Assembly: GCF_030247195.1 (NCBI RefSeq)
Contig: NC_080671.1
Location: 427,986,539-428,050,538, forward strand
Reading direction: 5' to 3'
DNA: 64,000 nt
DNA from: Topomyia yanbarensis
Lineage: Eukaryota; Arthropoda; Insecta; Diptera; Culicidae
A model generated the notes under the pieces. The model searched no databases, had not been told where the DNA came from, and was given only the letters and a program-made list of their open reading frames with translations. Positions 35,862 to 47,532 of the stretch are shown here, one piece after another; position 1 is the stretch's first letter; each line of letters opens with the position of its first letter. Both the position numbers and the translations under genes were made by a program.

Positions 35862-36826
35862 TGGAAGGTGAAGTATATTTTTCAATATTTAGAGCCATAG
35901 TACTCAAGAGAGAGCAAGGTGTTGAAAGGAGAAAGTTTAGAAAAGCGTGGAAGGATCATATATGCAAGCTTAGAGCTCACCGGCGACTTAACCCTTTGTC
36001 TGCTACCGTAGTGGTCAGGGTCTTTTGGCATTAGAAATGCGAATCACCTGAGTCTACGGCATGTCCGAACAAGCGTAAAGTAACTTGTTACTTCATGCTG
36101 TCGGAACCGACAAAAAGTTAAGTCACGGTAAAACTTCCACACTAAGCATTTGCGACGTTGAAACTCATTGAATGAGCCAGTTTTGTTTGTTCCCTCACCA
36201 ATTGCCTGCCTGAGTGATTTTATTTTATCGACTATTGTGACTGTCTCAGCGTGTGTGACAATATGGTCACATGTGTTGCTGATTTGCACGGTGTCGGCAG
36301 CTTTCACCCAACGCTGCAACGATGAATCCCCATCACGGTAAGTTCTATTTTTACCATTTTTTTTTTGTTAACCATTTTTGTTAACGACTGCCGACACCGT
36401 GCAAATCAGCAACACATGTGACCATATTGTCACACACGCTGAGACAGTCACAATAGTCGATAAAATAAAATCACTCAGGCAGGCAATTGGTGAGGGAACA
36501 AACAAAACTGGCTCATTCAATGAGTTTCAACGTCGCAAATGCTTAGTGTGGAAGTTTTACCGTGACTTAACTTTTTGTCGGTTCCGACAGCATGAAGTAA
36601 CAAGTTACTTTACGCTTGTTCGGACATGCCGTAGACTCAGGTGATTCGCATTTCTAATGCCAAAAGACCCTGACCACTACGGTAGCAGACAAAGGGTTAA
36701 GTCGCCGGTGAGCTCTAAGCTTGCATATATGATCCTTCCACGCTTTTCTAAACTTTCTCCTTTCAACACCTTGCTCTCCCTTGAGTACTATGGCTCTAAA
36801 TATTGAAAAATATACTTCACCTTCCA
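35862..36826. repeat. 439-bp near-perfect inverted repeat with 87-bp spacer
   Basis: The arms are 35862-36300 and 36388-36826, equal in length and nearly identical (one difference noticed). Both arms contain TTAA followed by CCCTTTGTCTGCTACCGTAG, a piggyBac-like end, and a GTGACaatatgGTCAC subterminal palindrome. Read outward from the centre, both arms show the same 85-codon frame (DTVQISNTCDHIVTHAET...), an effect of the palindrome. A 43-bp T/A-rich sequence in the spacer (about 36344-36387) recurs inverted at about 36878-36920. AGCTTCTGGTG flanks the whole structure at 35850-35860 and 36920-36930. Transcription would give a long hairpin RNA. Confidence 0.92.
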
Positions 36827-36930
36827 GTCCCTTGCTAATTAAATGCCGAAAAAACTGTTGACAAATTAACTCAATAGGTCGTTAACAAAAATGGTTAACA
36901 AAAAAAAAATGGTAAAAATAGCTTCTGGTG

Positions 36931-37500
36931 ATCTGCAAAATGTCCTGTATGTATGCAATGTGCAGCGTTGGAAAGCATTTTCCGATCAATGCTAATATCC
37001 CAACAAATCATGAGCTTTGCATACACACAGGGCATTCTGAATTGAATTTTCATGACGTAATATTAACCATTTTACAATCCTGTGGCATCGAAACACATCT
37101 ACAAACTTGGGGTTATCCATGGGTGTTTGAACTTTTAGGATCTGTTTGAGAGCAACTAGATGGCTTGTTCTATGCATGAGATGTGATTATATTGTCTAAA
37201 ATTTGATTTTTCTTCACCTGTCCGGGTGTTTTTTCCCACACACTAAGTACTAAGAAAATAAATATTTTACATTAAGTAGTATAGTCCTACGTCTACAGTT
37301 CGTGCAACCCCATAGGGCTGCCCCTTGTAGTTTTTTCTATGTAAACTGTTCAAAGATTCCACGCACAATTCAAGAAAAATTATCCGGTAGCTAGATTTGT
37401 CCGGTTTTCTTCAAATTCGGAACTTTAAGTATTAGATTCAAACTATGAAATTCCTAAACACTTTACCATCGCGTATCTCACATTGCCTTCGTAAAGCAGG
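36931..37500. other. no gene seen
   Basis: AT-rich interval inside the presumed host intron with no supported feature. Confidence 0.45.
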
Positions 37501-37673
37501 AAACCGTGTCCTTGAATATTGCATACATACTAACCCGCATACCTAGTATCTCTCAAACCAAGCCTAATGCAGAAAATTCAAATCTGAGCTGGTCCGTCCA
37601 ACGTCTATCACAGCATGTCAGTCCGAGAACGGATTTTACGAATAAACTGCAGATGAATCCTGTCACCTACCAT

Positions 37674-38200
37674 CAGATCCGAATCCGATGCAATACCCAA
37701 TGTGCAGTTCTACCGCGAACGATGCTGTTATCACCACACAATTTACTCGAGACACAGCCTGGCTGGCTGACACACACACTGGTGCTGCGCTATTTCCGCG
37801 TGCATTCGAGATATAGTCTGCGGCAGCTTGTTGTAGAACGAACATCATTTTGGAAGTTGAAACAATGGTGATGCCAGTTACGACTACGCGAGCGTGTATG
37901 GAGCTGGTATCCGTTTCCGCAGTGCCCACGCCGCCGCCCGACGCGTGCGGGAAGGAAGATGGATGCAAAATGTGTTGAGACAATAATTGTGTCCCCTTTT
38001 AGTTTCGACCGGAATAGAAACTGCGGGCAGCGTGGCCGCGGTTAGGTTTGAGAATTCGAACCTCGTGTAGGAGCTGTGCAGGAACAAGGATATTACGGCA
38101 ACGTGATAACCGAATAGTAGTAGCTTGTAAATTTTGGTGAGTTGGCTCTGCTTTGAGGAAACATGCAATAACAGGTACGCTTCTGCATTGTTTCGAAGCC
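37674..38200 (-). other. possible additional exon region of the host gene
   Basis: Two minus-strand frames have gene-like composition. One (from about 38168) contains LTKIYKLLLFGYHVAVISLF, a membrane-like segment. The other (to 37674) ends at a good donor (TGATG then GTAGGT) after VELHIGYCIGFGSD. They are in different frames, and no acceptor could be settled. A cassette exon of the gene at 17978-18397 and 38815-39457 is possible, as is chance. Confidence 0.25.
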
Positions 38201-38814
38201 CGAAACTAAAAGGGAGTAAATTCTAATTTGACATTCTTGGTCTGGTATTTTGCAATTATCTGATAAGACCTTCTGTTCATTTTACTTGTTCTTTGTTCGG
38301 GAACAGAGTGCATATCAAACGTATAACTTTAGTTCATTGAATTGAATTAAAATAGTATCTAGCTCGTGCTAAAATGAGACGAAATGAGACGTTCAAGTTG
38401 CTATTAATCAATAACTTTTCTAAGATTTTCTCATCTTACTACACCTGACTCATTCGAGCAGATAAATTATATCAACAACCCACGACACGAACCATTTTCA
38501 ACCACCAGCTGTCGTTCTTACCATCAGCATTCACGAACTGCCACCGAACAACAATTAATCCCAAAGTTTCTACAGTATCACGCAAACATTCCATGAAGCT
38601 CTCGACCTGATAAGATAAAACGACATAATGTCAATTGAATTTAATTGAATCGGAAACTCCGTCTAGCTCACCCAACCCGCACGACCCGGGCTTTATCAGA
38701 AGCTTTTCCGCCCTCTTGGTTTCACTTCTCATTACACCGAGGGCTACAACACACATCCTAACAGAAAATTGCACAAAGGCACAGGAACAAACGGTCCTAC
38801 ACTCTATTGCTTAC

Positions 38815-39457
38815 CTGCTCCCAACAAATCCACCACTATCGTTCTCCTCCAGCGAATTTCCTCTGTCGTTATCACTTTCCAACCGGCTTCGTCTCCGTTT
38901 CCTCCTTCGCCGTCTCTGCCACATGTCGAGCCCAGCGGAACCTTCAATCGCACTGCCGTGATTAATTATAGCAGTGTTAACATTGTCATCATGTTCGTCA
39001 GCAAGGGAAACCGCACCGACCTTGCCCACGGCCACGGCAGCAGCAGCAGGAAACAATTTACCATGAAAACTTTCGTCTGTTCGAACTTTCTTTCCCATTC
39101 TTCCACCGTACCGTTGATCACCAGTCTCACTTTCACTAGCTGACCCCTCCCCATCAACATCCCACCCGGTGTCACTGATGGCATTACGCGCATTATCATC
39201 ACGGGCGTTGGAAATAGCGAGAACATTAGCATCACTATCTATTTCTTCACCCAAGTCGTGAGCGGGACCGACGTCGTCACTGCCGCCGTCGCTGCCACTC
39301 CCATCCAATAGCGGAGAACCGTCGGGATGGGAGCTGCCATTGGCGATTACCCCCATTAATAGTCCCGGCGGAAGTTGTTCAGCCAGCGGCCCGCCGGCAG
39401 CCGGGGATAAGCTCGGTGTCGCTGGCGAAGACGACGACGACGACGAGTTCCAACCAT
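38815..39457 (-). CDS. host-gene exon: low-complexity acidic and Arg-rich segment
   Basis: The minus-strand acceptor TTTCCACTTCACAG precedes the exon, and the donor AGCAG then GTAAGC follows. It is open throughout in one frame. A Ser run and Pro/Ala-rich linker come first. Next are an acidic Gly/Ser/Asp-rich stretch (GSGSDGGSDDVGPAHD, SESETGDQ) and then a cluster of about ten Arg/Lys (MWQRRRRRKRRRSR), ending EENDSGGFVGS. It leaves two bases (AG) for the next exon, which fits the C that opens the exon at 18397. No catalytic or binding domain is recognised; it looks disordered. The 5' exons are not identified in the window. Confidence 0.55.
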
Positions 39458-40510
39458 CTGTGAAGTGGAAAGAATGGAAATGAGGATATTAGATTGATAG
39501 GGAAATGTGTTTTGATTTGATTCGTTTTCTCTTTTGGGTGTAATGTTGTTACTTTAGTTACTAAATGTTTTTTATGAGTTCAATCGATTGCTACAAGCAA
39601 TAAAAATTGTCTGATTTTTAGTAATTCTATTATGATTGTCAAAATCTTACCATATGGCCAGTGTAAAAAATCACCACTTAATCAGTGAAAAATAGAAAAG
39701 CGAAAATGATTTATTTAGTTTATCGTGATGGGTGACGAGAAGCAAATAGGTTTGGTTTTAGATTTAGAAAATTTTCCAGCTGGATGATTCTCTCTCTTGA
39801 TCTTACAACAAATTTTAAATTTGGGAAATATTTATTGTTCGCCCAATCCCATCGGTTATCACTCTTAGGAGCGACACGCTTAACGCTCAGACAACAGTAT
39901 GTACCTATTAAAATGGGATTCGGTGTTCGTCAATTCTATCGGTACTGTAAGGTGCCAAGGTCGATCAAGGGAAACCCAGGACCGTCGTATCGGGATGTCA
40001 TTAAAACGTATGCGGCGAATCCGTCTGCGAGTACGTTTCCGTTCATGCTATGCCTCCAAGCAACCAAAAAGGACTATGAAGCAGAATCAATCAGCAGCTC
40101 ATAGACGGCGAAACCTATATGAAAATGATTTTCAGGCCGGTTCCCGGACAACATTTTGCCGAAACCACTGCACTGTTTGATGCTCCCAGCAAAATCAAGT
40201 AATGCTTTTTCTCCTCGTCAGTAACTAGCACCAGATAGGTTCAAACCAGTACCAAATTAGCGCTATTTGGACACTAAAATCCAAAAAGTCATACATATTG
40301 CGTGAACGTGTGTATTTTTCTATTTTAGTGTCTTACTGCTGGTTTGGATTTATCTAACCAGTATTAAGTTGGTTTTAGTTACTGATAAGGAGAATCCGAA
40401 AAATTAAATTTAAATTACGTGCACCTTTTCAATCGATGGAAAACAGTAAACACAACATAGAAAAAAGTTCTCAACGCAAAGGGTGAAAAAATGCCATCAC
40501 CGCCTCCATT
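39458..40510. other. no gene seen
   Basis: Upstream intron or flank of the host exon. Plus-strand frames around 39784-40180 overlap each other and show no known domain. Confidence 0.4.
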
Positions 40511-40519
40511 GAATCGAGA

Positions 40520-43500
40520 ACTCAGCCATTCTCCACTAAGCTCGAGTTTCTCATTCTGAAGCAGCCATCCGCAGAGCTGCCGACCATGCCGGTCGATACG
40601 TCGGCGTGGAAATTCCCGCAGGTTGGATTAGAAGATCCACAGTTTCATGTCCCAGGAAGGATTGACCTCGTCATCGGATGTGAGGCCTTCTGGGAACTTC
40701 ACACCGGTAGGAAGATCTCGCTCGGTAACGGTCTTCCGTGGGTAGTCGAAACACCATTCGGATGGGCGGTCTCTGGTTCCGCGTCCAATGGATCTACCTG
40801 CATTCCCCGGATCTGCAATCTCTCCATTACCAATGAAGATTTGGAAGCCGCACTTCAGAAGTTTTGGGAGTTAGAAGCGATTTCCACTGGGCCTGCACAC
40901 TCACCCGAAGAAAATCGCTGTGAAGAGTCGTACGTCTTCCTCACAACGAAGATGCAGAAGTCTTCCTGGGGGCCTCCAGAGCCATCGCAGAACGCCGTTT
41001 TTACAGTCTGGAGCGCCGTTTGCAACGAGATCCTGCAATCAAAGAATCGTATCATCGCTTCATGGACGAGTACCTACAGCTCGGTCACATGAGAAGGCTT
41101 GACGAGCCTGTAGATGACGTGAAGGCTCGCTGTTATCTCCCACATCATCCCGTGTTCAAGGAGTCGAGCACTACTACGAAGGTTAGGGTCGTTTTCGACG
41201 CGTCCTGCAAGACGGCGTCAGGATATTCGCTGAACGACACGCTGTTGGTCGGACCCGTAGTTCAGCAAGATCTACTCTCCATCGTGATGAGATTTCGGAC
41301 ACATCACATCGCTCTGGTTGCGGACATCGAGAAGATGTACCGGCAAGTATTCCTCTATCCTGACGATCAACCGTTTCAACGAATTCTTTGGCGCACGGGC
41401 CCTGATGAACCCATCGCTACGTACGAACTGCAGACAGTAACGTACGGAACAGCGAGCGCCCCGTACCTAGCTACGCGTACTCTGCAGCAGATTGCACAGG
41501 ATACCAAGCAGTTGTATCCAATCGCGAGTGAGCCAGTTGCGGAAGACTTCTACGTCGACGATTTTCTTTCTGGGGCGCCGGACGTAGAATCCGCCATCAA
41601 GCTGCGTCGTCAGGCATCGGCAATGCTAGCTTCCGCTGGATTACCGCTCAAGAAATGGGCATCGAAATCTCCTGAAGTTTTTGCGGATATACCACCTGAT
41701 GATGTAGCAATACAGCCGTTTCACAATCTTCAGGATGACCAGGCCGTCTCCACGCTCGGCCTCATTTGGAAACCGAAGTTGGACATACTCCGGTTCAAGG
41801 ATCAGCTGCCGCTAGCCGCATCCGTCCTGACGAAGCGCAAGGTGATGTCATACATCGCCCAAATTTTCGATCCACTCGGACTCGTGGGTCCAACGATCAC
41901 CAAGGCCAAACTCTTCATGCAGCGACTTTGGGCTCTGAAGCAGAATGGCGAAGCATGTGAATGGGACACGCCGCTCCCGTTTACACTCCAAGAAGAATGG
42001 AAACTGTTCCATAACACACTACATCTGTTAAGTGAAGTTCGCGTACCCCGCTTCATTTCGATGCCCAAAGCCGTCAGCATCCAGCTTCACTTCTTCTGCG
42101 ATGCGTCTGAGCACGCATATGGGACATGCTGTCACGTTCGAACCGAAGCACTCGGCACAGTTTCGGTCCAGTTGTTGGCATCTAAGTCTAAGGTTGCGCC
42201 GCTTTCTACTCGCCATACAATCGCCAGACTCGAACTCTGCGCCGCGCATTTGTCGACCCAGCTGAACAAGAAGCTGAACGCAACGCTGAAGCTTCCTGCA
42301 ACTGTTCATTTCTGGACAGATTCTACCACTGTCCTCCAATGGCGTTGCGGGAACCCGAGTCGTTGGAAGACTTTCGTCGCAAACCGGGTCTCGCAGATAT
42401 AGCTTTCAACCGATCTCAACCGCTGGAAGCATGTTTCTGGAGTCGACAATCCCGCTGACGACATATCCCGAGGATTGAGCCCTACCGACATCCTCAACTG
42501 TACACGATGGTGGACTGGGACACCGTGGCTATCAAGGTCTCCGGATTTTTGGCCAAATTCAACGTTACCCGCAGCAGAAACTCCTGAAGTGTCCGCCGAA
42601 GGACGCAAGATACCGCTAGTCGCTATGACCACGACACAGCTGAGTTTCTGCACCGATTTATTCGCTCGCTATTCCAACTTCTCCAAGCTACGCCGAGTGA
42701 CAGTGTTCATTCAGCGTTATCTGCACCTGCTTCGTGAACGAGTATCGCAACGTCGTTCGGAAAAGGAGAAGTACAAGCCACTCGTCATCCCGAGCATTAA
42801 CCCGCACCCAGTCCATCCCCTTACCGTACAAGAACTCCAACACGCCGAACTTTCGCTCTGTCATCTCGCGCAGGGTGAACTTTTCGCTATGGAGATTTCC
42901 GATCTCGCTAGTGGCGAACGTGTCGCAAGATCTTCCACGCTGAAGTGGTTGAACCCGTTCGTCGATCCCGAAGGCACCGTACGTGTCGGTGGCCAGCTTT
43001 GCAATGCCGCGCTGACCGATGCGAAGAAACGCCCGATCGTCCTCTCTGCCAAGCATCCGATTGCTGTTCTGTTGGCTAGTTTTTATCATTTGAAGCTACT
43101 GCTAGTCACTCTCCGCCAGAAGTTTTGGATTCTGGGCGGCAGAAATCTTGTGAAATCCGTCTTTCACCGTTGCCACACTTGCTTCCGTAGCAAGCCCACA
43201 CTAGTCCAGCAGAGCACAGCAGATTTTCCGGCATCGAGAGTATCTCCAACGCGACCGTTTTCCGTCTGCGGAGTCGACTATTGCGGACCGTTCTATTTGA
43301 AGTCCGCCGTCCGTAACCGTGGCCCAACGAAGGTGTACGTGGCCATATTCGTCTGCTTCTCTACGAAGGCAGTTCACATCGAGCTAGTGAGCGACCTGTC
43401 TACTCCAGCGTTCCTAGCTGCACTCCGTCGTCTGGTCGCCGGCAGAGGAAAGGTGGTAGAGTTGCACTCTGACAACGCTACCGCTTTCAAAGGTGCATCG

Positions 43501-43840
43501 AATGCACTGAACCGCATCTACCGCATGCTGAAGGTCGATGAGTCTGATCGGAATCAGATCTTCGACTGGTGCTCCGACAACGAAATTCGCTGGAAATTCA
43601 TCCCACCTAGAGAACCACACTTTGGCGGTCTTTGGTAGGCTGCAGTGAAGTCAGCGAAAACACACTTGCTGAAGACAATCGGCAACATGAACGTTGCATA
43701 CGAGGACATGCTCACACTGCTGGCGCAGATAGAGATGTGCCTCAATTCTCGTCCGCTGACTACAATCTCGAGGTCCTAACGCCAGGACATTTTCTCGTCG
43801 GGAGTAATCTCCAAGCTGTTCCGGAAGTTTTCAAACTCAT
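40520..43840 (+). mobile_element. second BEL/Pao fragment, no LTRs found
   Basis: A plus-strand pol fragment truncated at both ends. It begins in the protease-RT linker and stops abruptly after GHFLVGSNLQAVPE, before the integrase C-terminus. No LTR, PPT or target duplication was found. The sequence is unlike the element at 10.5-17 kb, so it is a different lineage. Confidence 0.9.
40526..43840 (+). pseudogene. BEL/Pao pol: linker, RT, RNase H, integrase, multiply broken
   Basis: The linker has VPGRIDLVIGCEAFWEL and GLPWVVETPFGWAVSG. A frameshift near 40945 moves the reading to the frame holding RT (VVFDASCKTASGYSLNDTL, VADIEKMYRQV, FYVDDFLSG) and RNase H (FFCDASEHAYGTC, ARLELCAAHLS, FWTDSTTVLQW). 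A TAG at 42400-42402 interrupts it. The same frame then carries the rest and the integrase: finger HLKLLLVTLRQ ... CHTCFRSKP, then VDYCGPFYL, LHSDNATAF and PHFGGLW. A stop at 43636-43638 sits exactly where the third catalytic acidic residue is expected. A further frameshift follows before LEVLTPGHFLVGS. The copy is inactive. Confidence 0.88.
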
Positions 43841-43918
43841 AGGAATAATATTTGAAAGCTTTAACTTTTGAAATGTTTTATAAAGAGACTTAGTGTACTC
43901 AGAAAAAATGTTTGCTAT

Positions 43919-43921
<3 letters not shown>

Positions 43922-43959
<38 letters not shown>
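43922..43959. repeat. (TC)19 microsatellite
   Basis: An uninterrupted TC dinucleotide run of 38 bp lying between the BEL fragment and the minisatellite. Confidence 0.97.
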
Positions 43960-43960
<1 letters not shown>

Positions 43961-44218
43961 AAACTGAAATCAAACCTTATTGGATAATGGATGGTGCACA
44001 ATTTTCTTATAGACTAGTGATATATAAGAACAACAGCTCATGTTGAAATGAACGGAATACCTACAAAACATTTAATAGCTATAAATATCATAAATACAAG
44101 AATAAACAACAAGTATTCAATTTAAAACAAAAAAGCACATTCACTATTTATTAGTACTTATTTATGGGTCCCTTCAAAATGTGTAATCAGATTAATAGGA
44201 TAGTGTTCGGTTTAATTA

Positions 44219-45941
44219 CCCATTCGTTCAAACGACATTCGTCCAAACGGCTTTCGACCGAAACCGGTATTCGGCCAAAAACGGTATTTGGCCAAAAACG
44301 ACATTCGGCCAAAAGCGACACTCGACCAAAAACGGCATTTGGCCAAACGACAAGCGACTAAACGGAAGTCGGTCCAAAACGGCATTCGACCAAACGACAT
44401 TCGGCCAAACGGCATTCGGCCAAACGGCATTCGGCCGAACGGCATTCGGCCAATCGACAAACGGCATTCGGTCAAAAACGACATTCGACCAAAAAAGGCA
44501 TTCGGCCAAAAACTGCCTTCGGCCGAAAACGGCATTTGGTCAAAAATTGCATTCGGCAAAATACCGCATTCGGCGAAAAACGATATTCGGCCAAAACCGA
44601 CATTCAGATAAAAGCGGCATTCGACCAAAAACTGCATTCGGCCAAAAACGGCATTCGGCCGAAAACGGCATTTGGCCAGAAACGACATCCGGACAAAAAC
44701 GCCTTTCGGCCAAAACGGCATTCGGATACAGTGACATTCAGTCAAAAACAACGTTCAGCCAAAGACGACATTCCGCCAAAAATGACGTTCGATCCAGAAT
44801 GGCATACAGTCAAAGACCGCATTCGGCGAAAAACGACATTCGGCCAAACGATATTCGGCCAAAAACGGTATTCGGCCAATAACGGTATTCGGCAAAATAC
44901 CGCATTAGGCCAAAAACGGCATTCCGCCAAAACGACATTCAGCCAATAACAACATTCGGCCAAAAACGACATTCGACCAAAAACGACATTCGGCCTAAAA
45001 CGGCATTCGACCAAATACAGCATGCAGCCAAAAATGGTACTCGGTAAAAAACAGCATTCGGTCAAAACGGCATTCGGCCAAAAACTGCATTCGGTCAATA
45101 CGACCAAACGGCATTCGGTTAAAACGGCATTCGGCCAAAAACGACATTCGGCCAAAAGCGGCATTCGGCCAAAAACGACATTCGACTAAACGGCACTTGA
45201 TTAAAACTGCATTCGGCCAAAACACGCATTCGGCTAAAAATGACAAAAAGCGGCATTCGGCTAAAAAAAATGACATTCGGCCAAAAACGATATTCGGCCA
45301 AAAACGGCATTCGACCAAATACAGCATTAGACCAAAAATGGCACCTGGTCAAAAACTGCATTCGGCTAAAAACGACATTCAGCCAAAAATGACATTCAGC
45401 CAAACGGCATTTGGACAAAAGGCATTTGGCCAAACTGCATTCGGCCAAAAGGCATTCGGTCAAACGGCATTCGGCCAAACGGCATTCGGCCAAAAAGCGG
45501 CATTCGGCCAAAAAGCGGCATTCGGCCAAACGGCATTCGGCCAAAAAGCGGCATTCGGCCAAAAAGCGGCATTCGACCAAAAAGTGGCATTCGGCCAAAA
45601 AGCGGCATTCGGCCAAAAAGCGGCATTCGGCCAAACGGCATTCGACCAAACTGCATTCGGTCAAAAAGCGGCATTCGGCCAAAAAGCGGCATTCGGCCAA
45701 ACAGCGGCATTCGGCCAAAAAGCGGCATTCGGCCAAAAAACGGCATTCGGTCAAAAAGCGGCATTCGGCCAAAAACGGTATTCAGCCAAACGGCATTCGT
45801 GCAATCGGCATTCGTCTAAACGGCTTCGGCCAAACGGCATTTGGTCAAGCGCCATTCTTCCGAAACGGCATTCGGCCGTATGGCATTTGGCCAAATGGCA
45901 TTTGGCCAAACGACATAAGGCTAAACGGCATTTGGCGAAAA
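44219..45941. repeat. 1.7-kb CGGCATTCGGCCAAA minisatellite
   Basis: About a hundred tandem units of 15-18 bp with consensus GGCATTCGGCCAAAAAC or GGCATTCGGCCAAAC. Outer parts (44219-45400 and 45775-45941) are degenerate. The core at about 45400-45775 is homogenised, with mainly 15- and 18-bp units. Because these lengths are multiples of three, several frames stay open on both strands in the core (FGQKAA- and AECRFL-type repeats). These frames are a by-product of the repeat and are not called as genes. Confidence 0.93.
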
Positions 45942-46960
45942 GAACCGCTAACTCTTCTCATCACCAACCTAGCAACGGACTTGAAGCTGCATAAGCAAGA
46001 GCAGAGCCTAAAATTCTCATACCTATCCAATGAACGACGAAATTCAGAGAATTCATCTTCGTCCTTTCCCTGTCTATTTCGTCGCTAAATGCATAAAAAA
46101 ATAAAACAATAAAGGCGATGCCGCCTCCTCTCTCGATTCTACGAAAACGAGTAGCAACAGCAGCGACTTTCGCTTTTCTATGACAATCCGAAGTTGCAAT
46201 TTAGTTTTGATGCATGCTCAGTAATTGGCAATTCTCATTCATTGAATGAAATTGATGCATTGTGCATCAAATAATGCAACTAGAGCATAGTTAAAATGAG
46301 AAATATGCACACCGATCAGGCTTCCGTCTTACAATACCATCATTAGCTCGCAAATCTACAGAATCGAGCAACGACAAATAAATATCATTGCTAGTGTATT
46401 TTCGTTTCCCCAGCAGTAAGTTCAATATCGAAGTCATTCTGAATCTCAAAGCGAAAATGAGCGTGCGGAGAGAATAATGAAAACGCTCTGCTACATGCTT
46501 GCTTTGTCCTAGCCCGTTGTCTCATTTTCGATTTCGCAAAGTGCTAGTGGTATGCAAAGAAGCTCCGTTCATTCGTCAGTTTCGCCTGATTTTGGTAAAT
46601 GAAAAAAGAAAACATTTTCCGACTCTGAGCAAGAGTGCCAGAATAAATATATACTACCTTTCCTTAAGGTCCACAAAGTGAAGTTCTTGCAATAATTAAC
46701 TAGCTGCCACTAAATCCATGAGGGGCCACAGTGGTACCGCGACAGTAATGTGAATTACTTCAACAAGAAAGCAATTCACACAATTGCTTGCAGCTTCACC
46801 ATATGCGGCAGATGATGGTGGGAATTCCAAAGAAATCCACGAATTAATTCGAGCACTGTCGAAGTAAGTTTCCTTTTTTATGATAGTACAATAAAATACT
46901 TTCATTTTCAAACGTATTTGATAGTATCCACGAAGAAAACGGATCAAAGAAAAAATGTGA
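45942..46960. other. no gene seen
   Basis: Sequence after the minisatellite. A small palindrome-rich patch ('ttcattgaatgaa', 'gatgcattgtgcatc') lies at about 46238-46270. No gene or element end was recognised. Confidence 0.45.
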
Positions 46961-46962
46961 AA

Positions 46963-47042
46963 AAATTCCCCCCAGAGGCAACATTCGAACCTGCAACCCT
47001 TGGGACTCCGGGACCTTTATGCTATCCCTGGGCTATGATGAC
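46963..47042 (-). repeat. tRNA-like fragment (SINE-type)
   Basis: On the minus strand 'agcccagggatagcataaagg' resembles an A-box region and 'ggttgcaggttcgaatgttgc' a T-arm with B box. The acceptor stem does not close convincingly. It is a tRNA-derived SINE piece or pseudogene. Confidence 0.45.
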
Positions 47043-47530
47043 ATTCCAGGAAGAACAAAAGATTATCACATTGGTGACATTGATCGTACCACTGCCTTAG
47101 AGAGAGAGAGATCACATACAACCGCACCGCAGCTGCCAACCCAACTGATTTGATCCGCTGAATTTTCCCGTTAGATTCTAAGGCCGGAGTTTTTTTTATC
47201 GTCTGCTATCTGATTTTAGTTCATTACCCATCGTACTTCGGTGGGTGACAGAGTCAACGAAGCGGGGCAGAAACCGAATGCTTGCAGCGACTGTACGTCG
47301 GAACAGGGAATGATTAGTTGAGCTAAGGGCAGTCGAGTAAAAATTTCCTCGGCTTAGACAACGTTGACACGACGAAAAATTACTGACTAAAGTAAAAAGA
47401 AGCTTTGCCATGAACGACAGATGAAAGTTTTACAAAACGATCAACATCATGAGTAGGAAGAGCATTCCCGATATCAACAGGAATCAGCCGACAGAACGCA
47501 CCGGAATGGTTTCCAGATGAAAAGAGCATA
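47043..47530. other. no clear gene
   Basis: A short GA run (gagagagagaga) lies near 47099. The stretch at 47450-47530 may be the decayed upstream part of the RTE-like element. Nothing else was supported. Confidence 0.4.
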
Positions 47531-47532
47531 TT

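Noticed and set aside
36044..36644. Two near-identical 85-90 codon ORFs in opposite orientation, looking like a duplicated gene
   Set aside because: They are the same frame in the two arms of an inverted repeat that carries piggyBac-like ends; no homologous protein is recognised.
44219..45941. CRISPR-like array
   Set aside because: Units are contiguous with no unique spacers, and the setting is a eukaryotic repeat region.
44212..46088. Long FGQKAA- and AECRFL-type repeat ORFs
   Set aside because: Open only because minisatellite units are often multiples of three; several frames on both strands are open at once and there is no start, splice or domain evidence.
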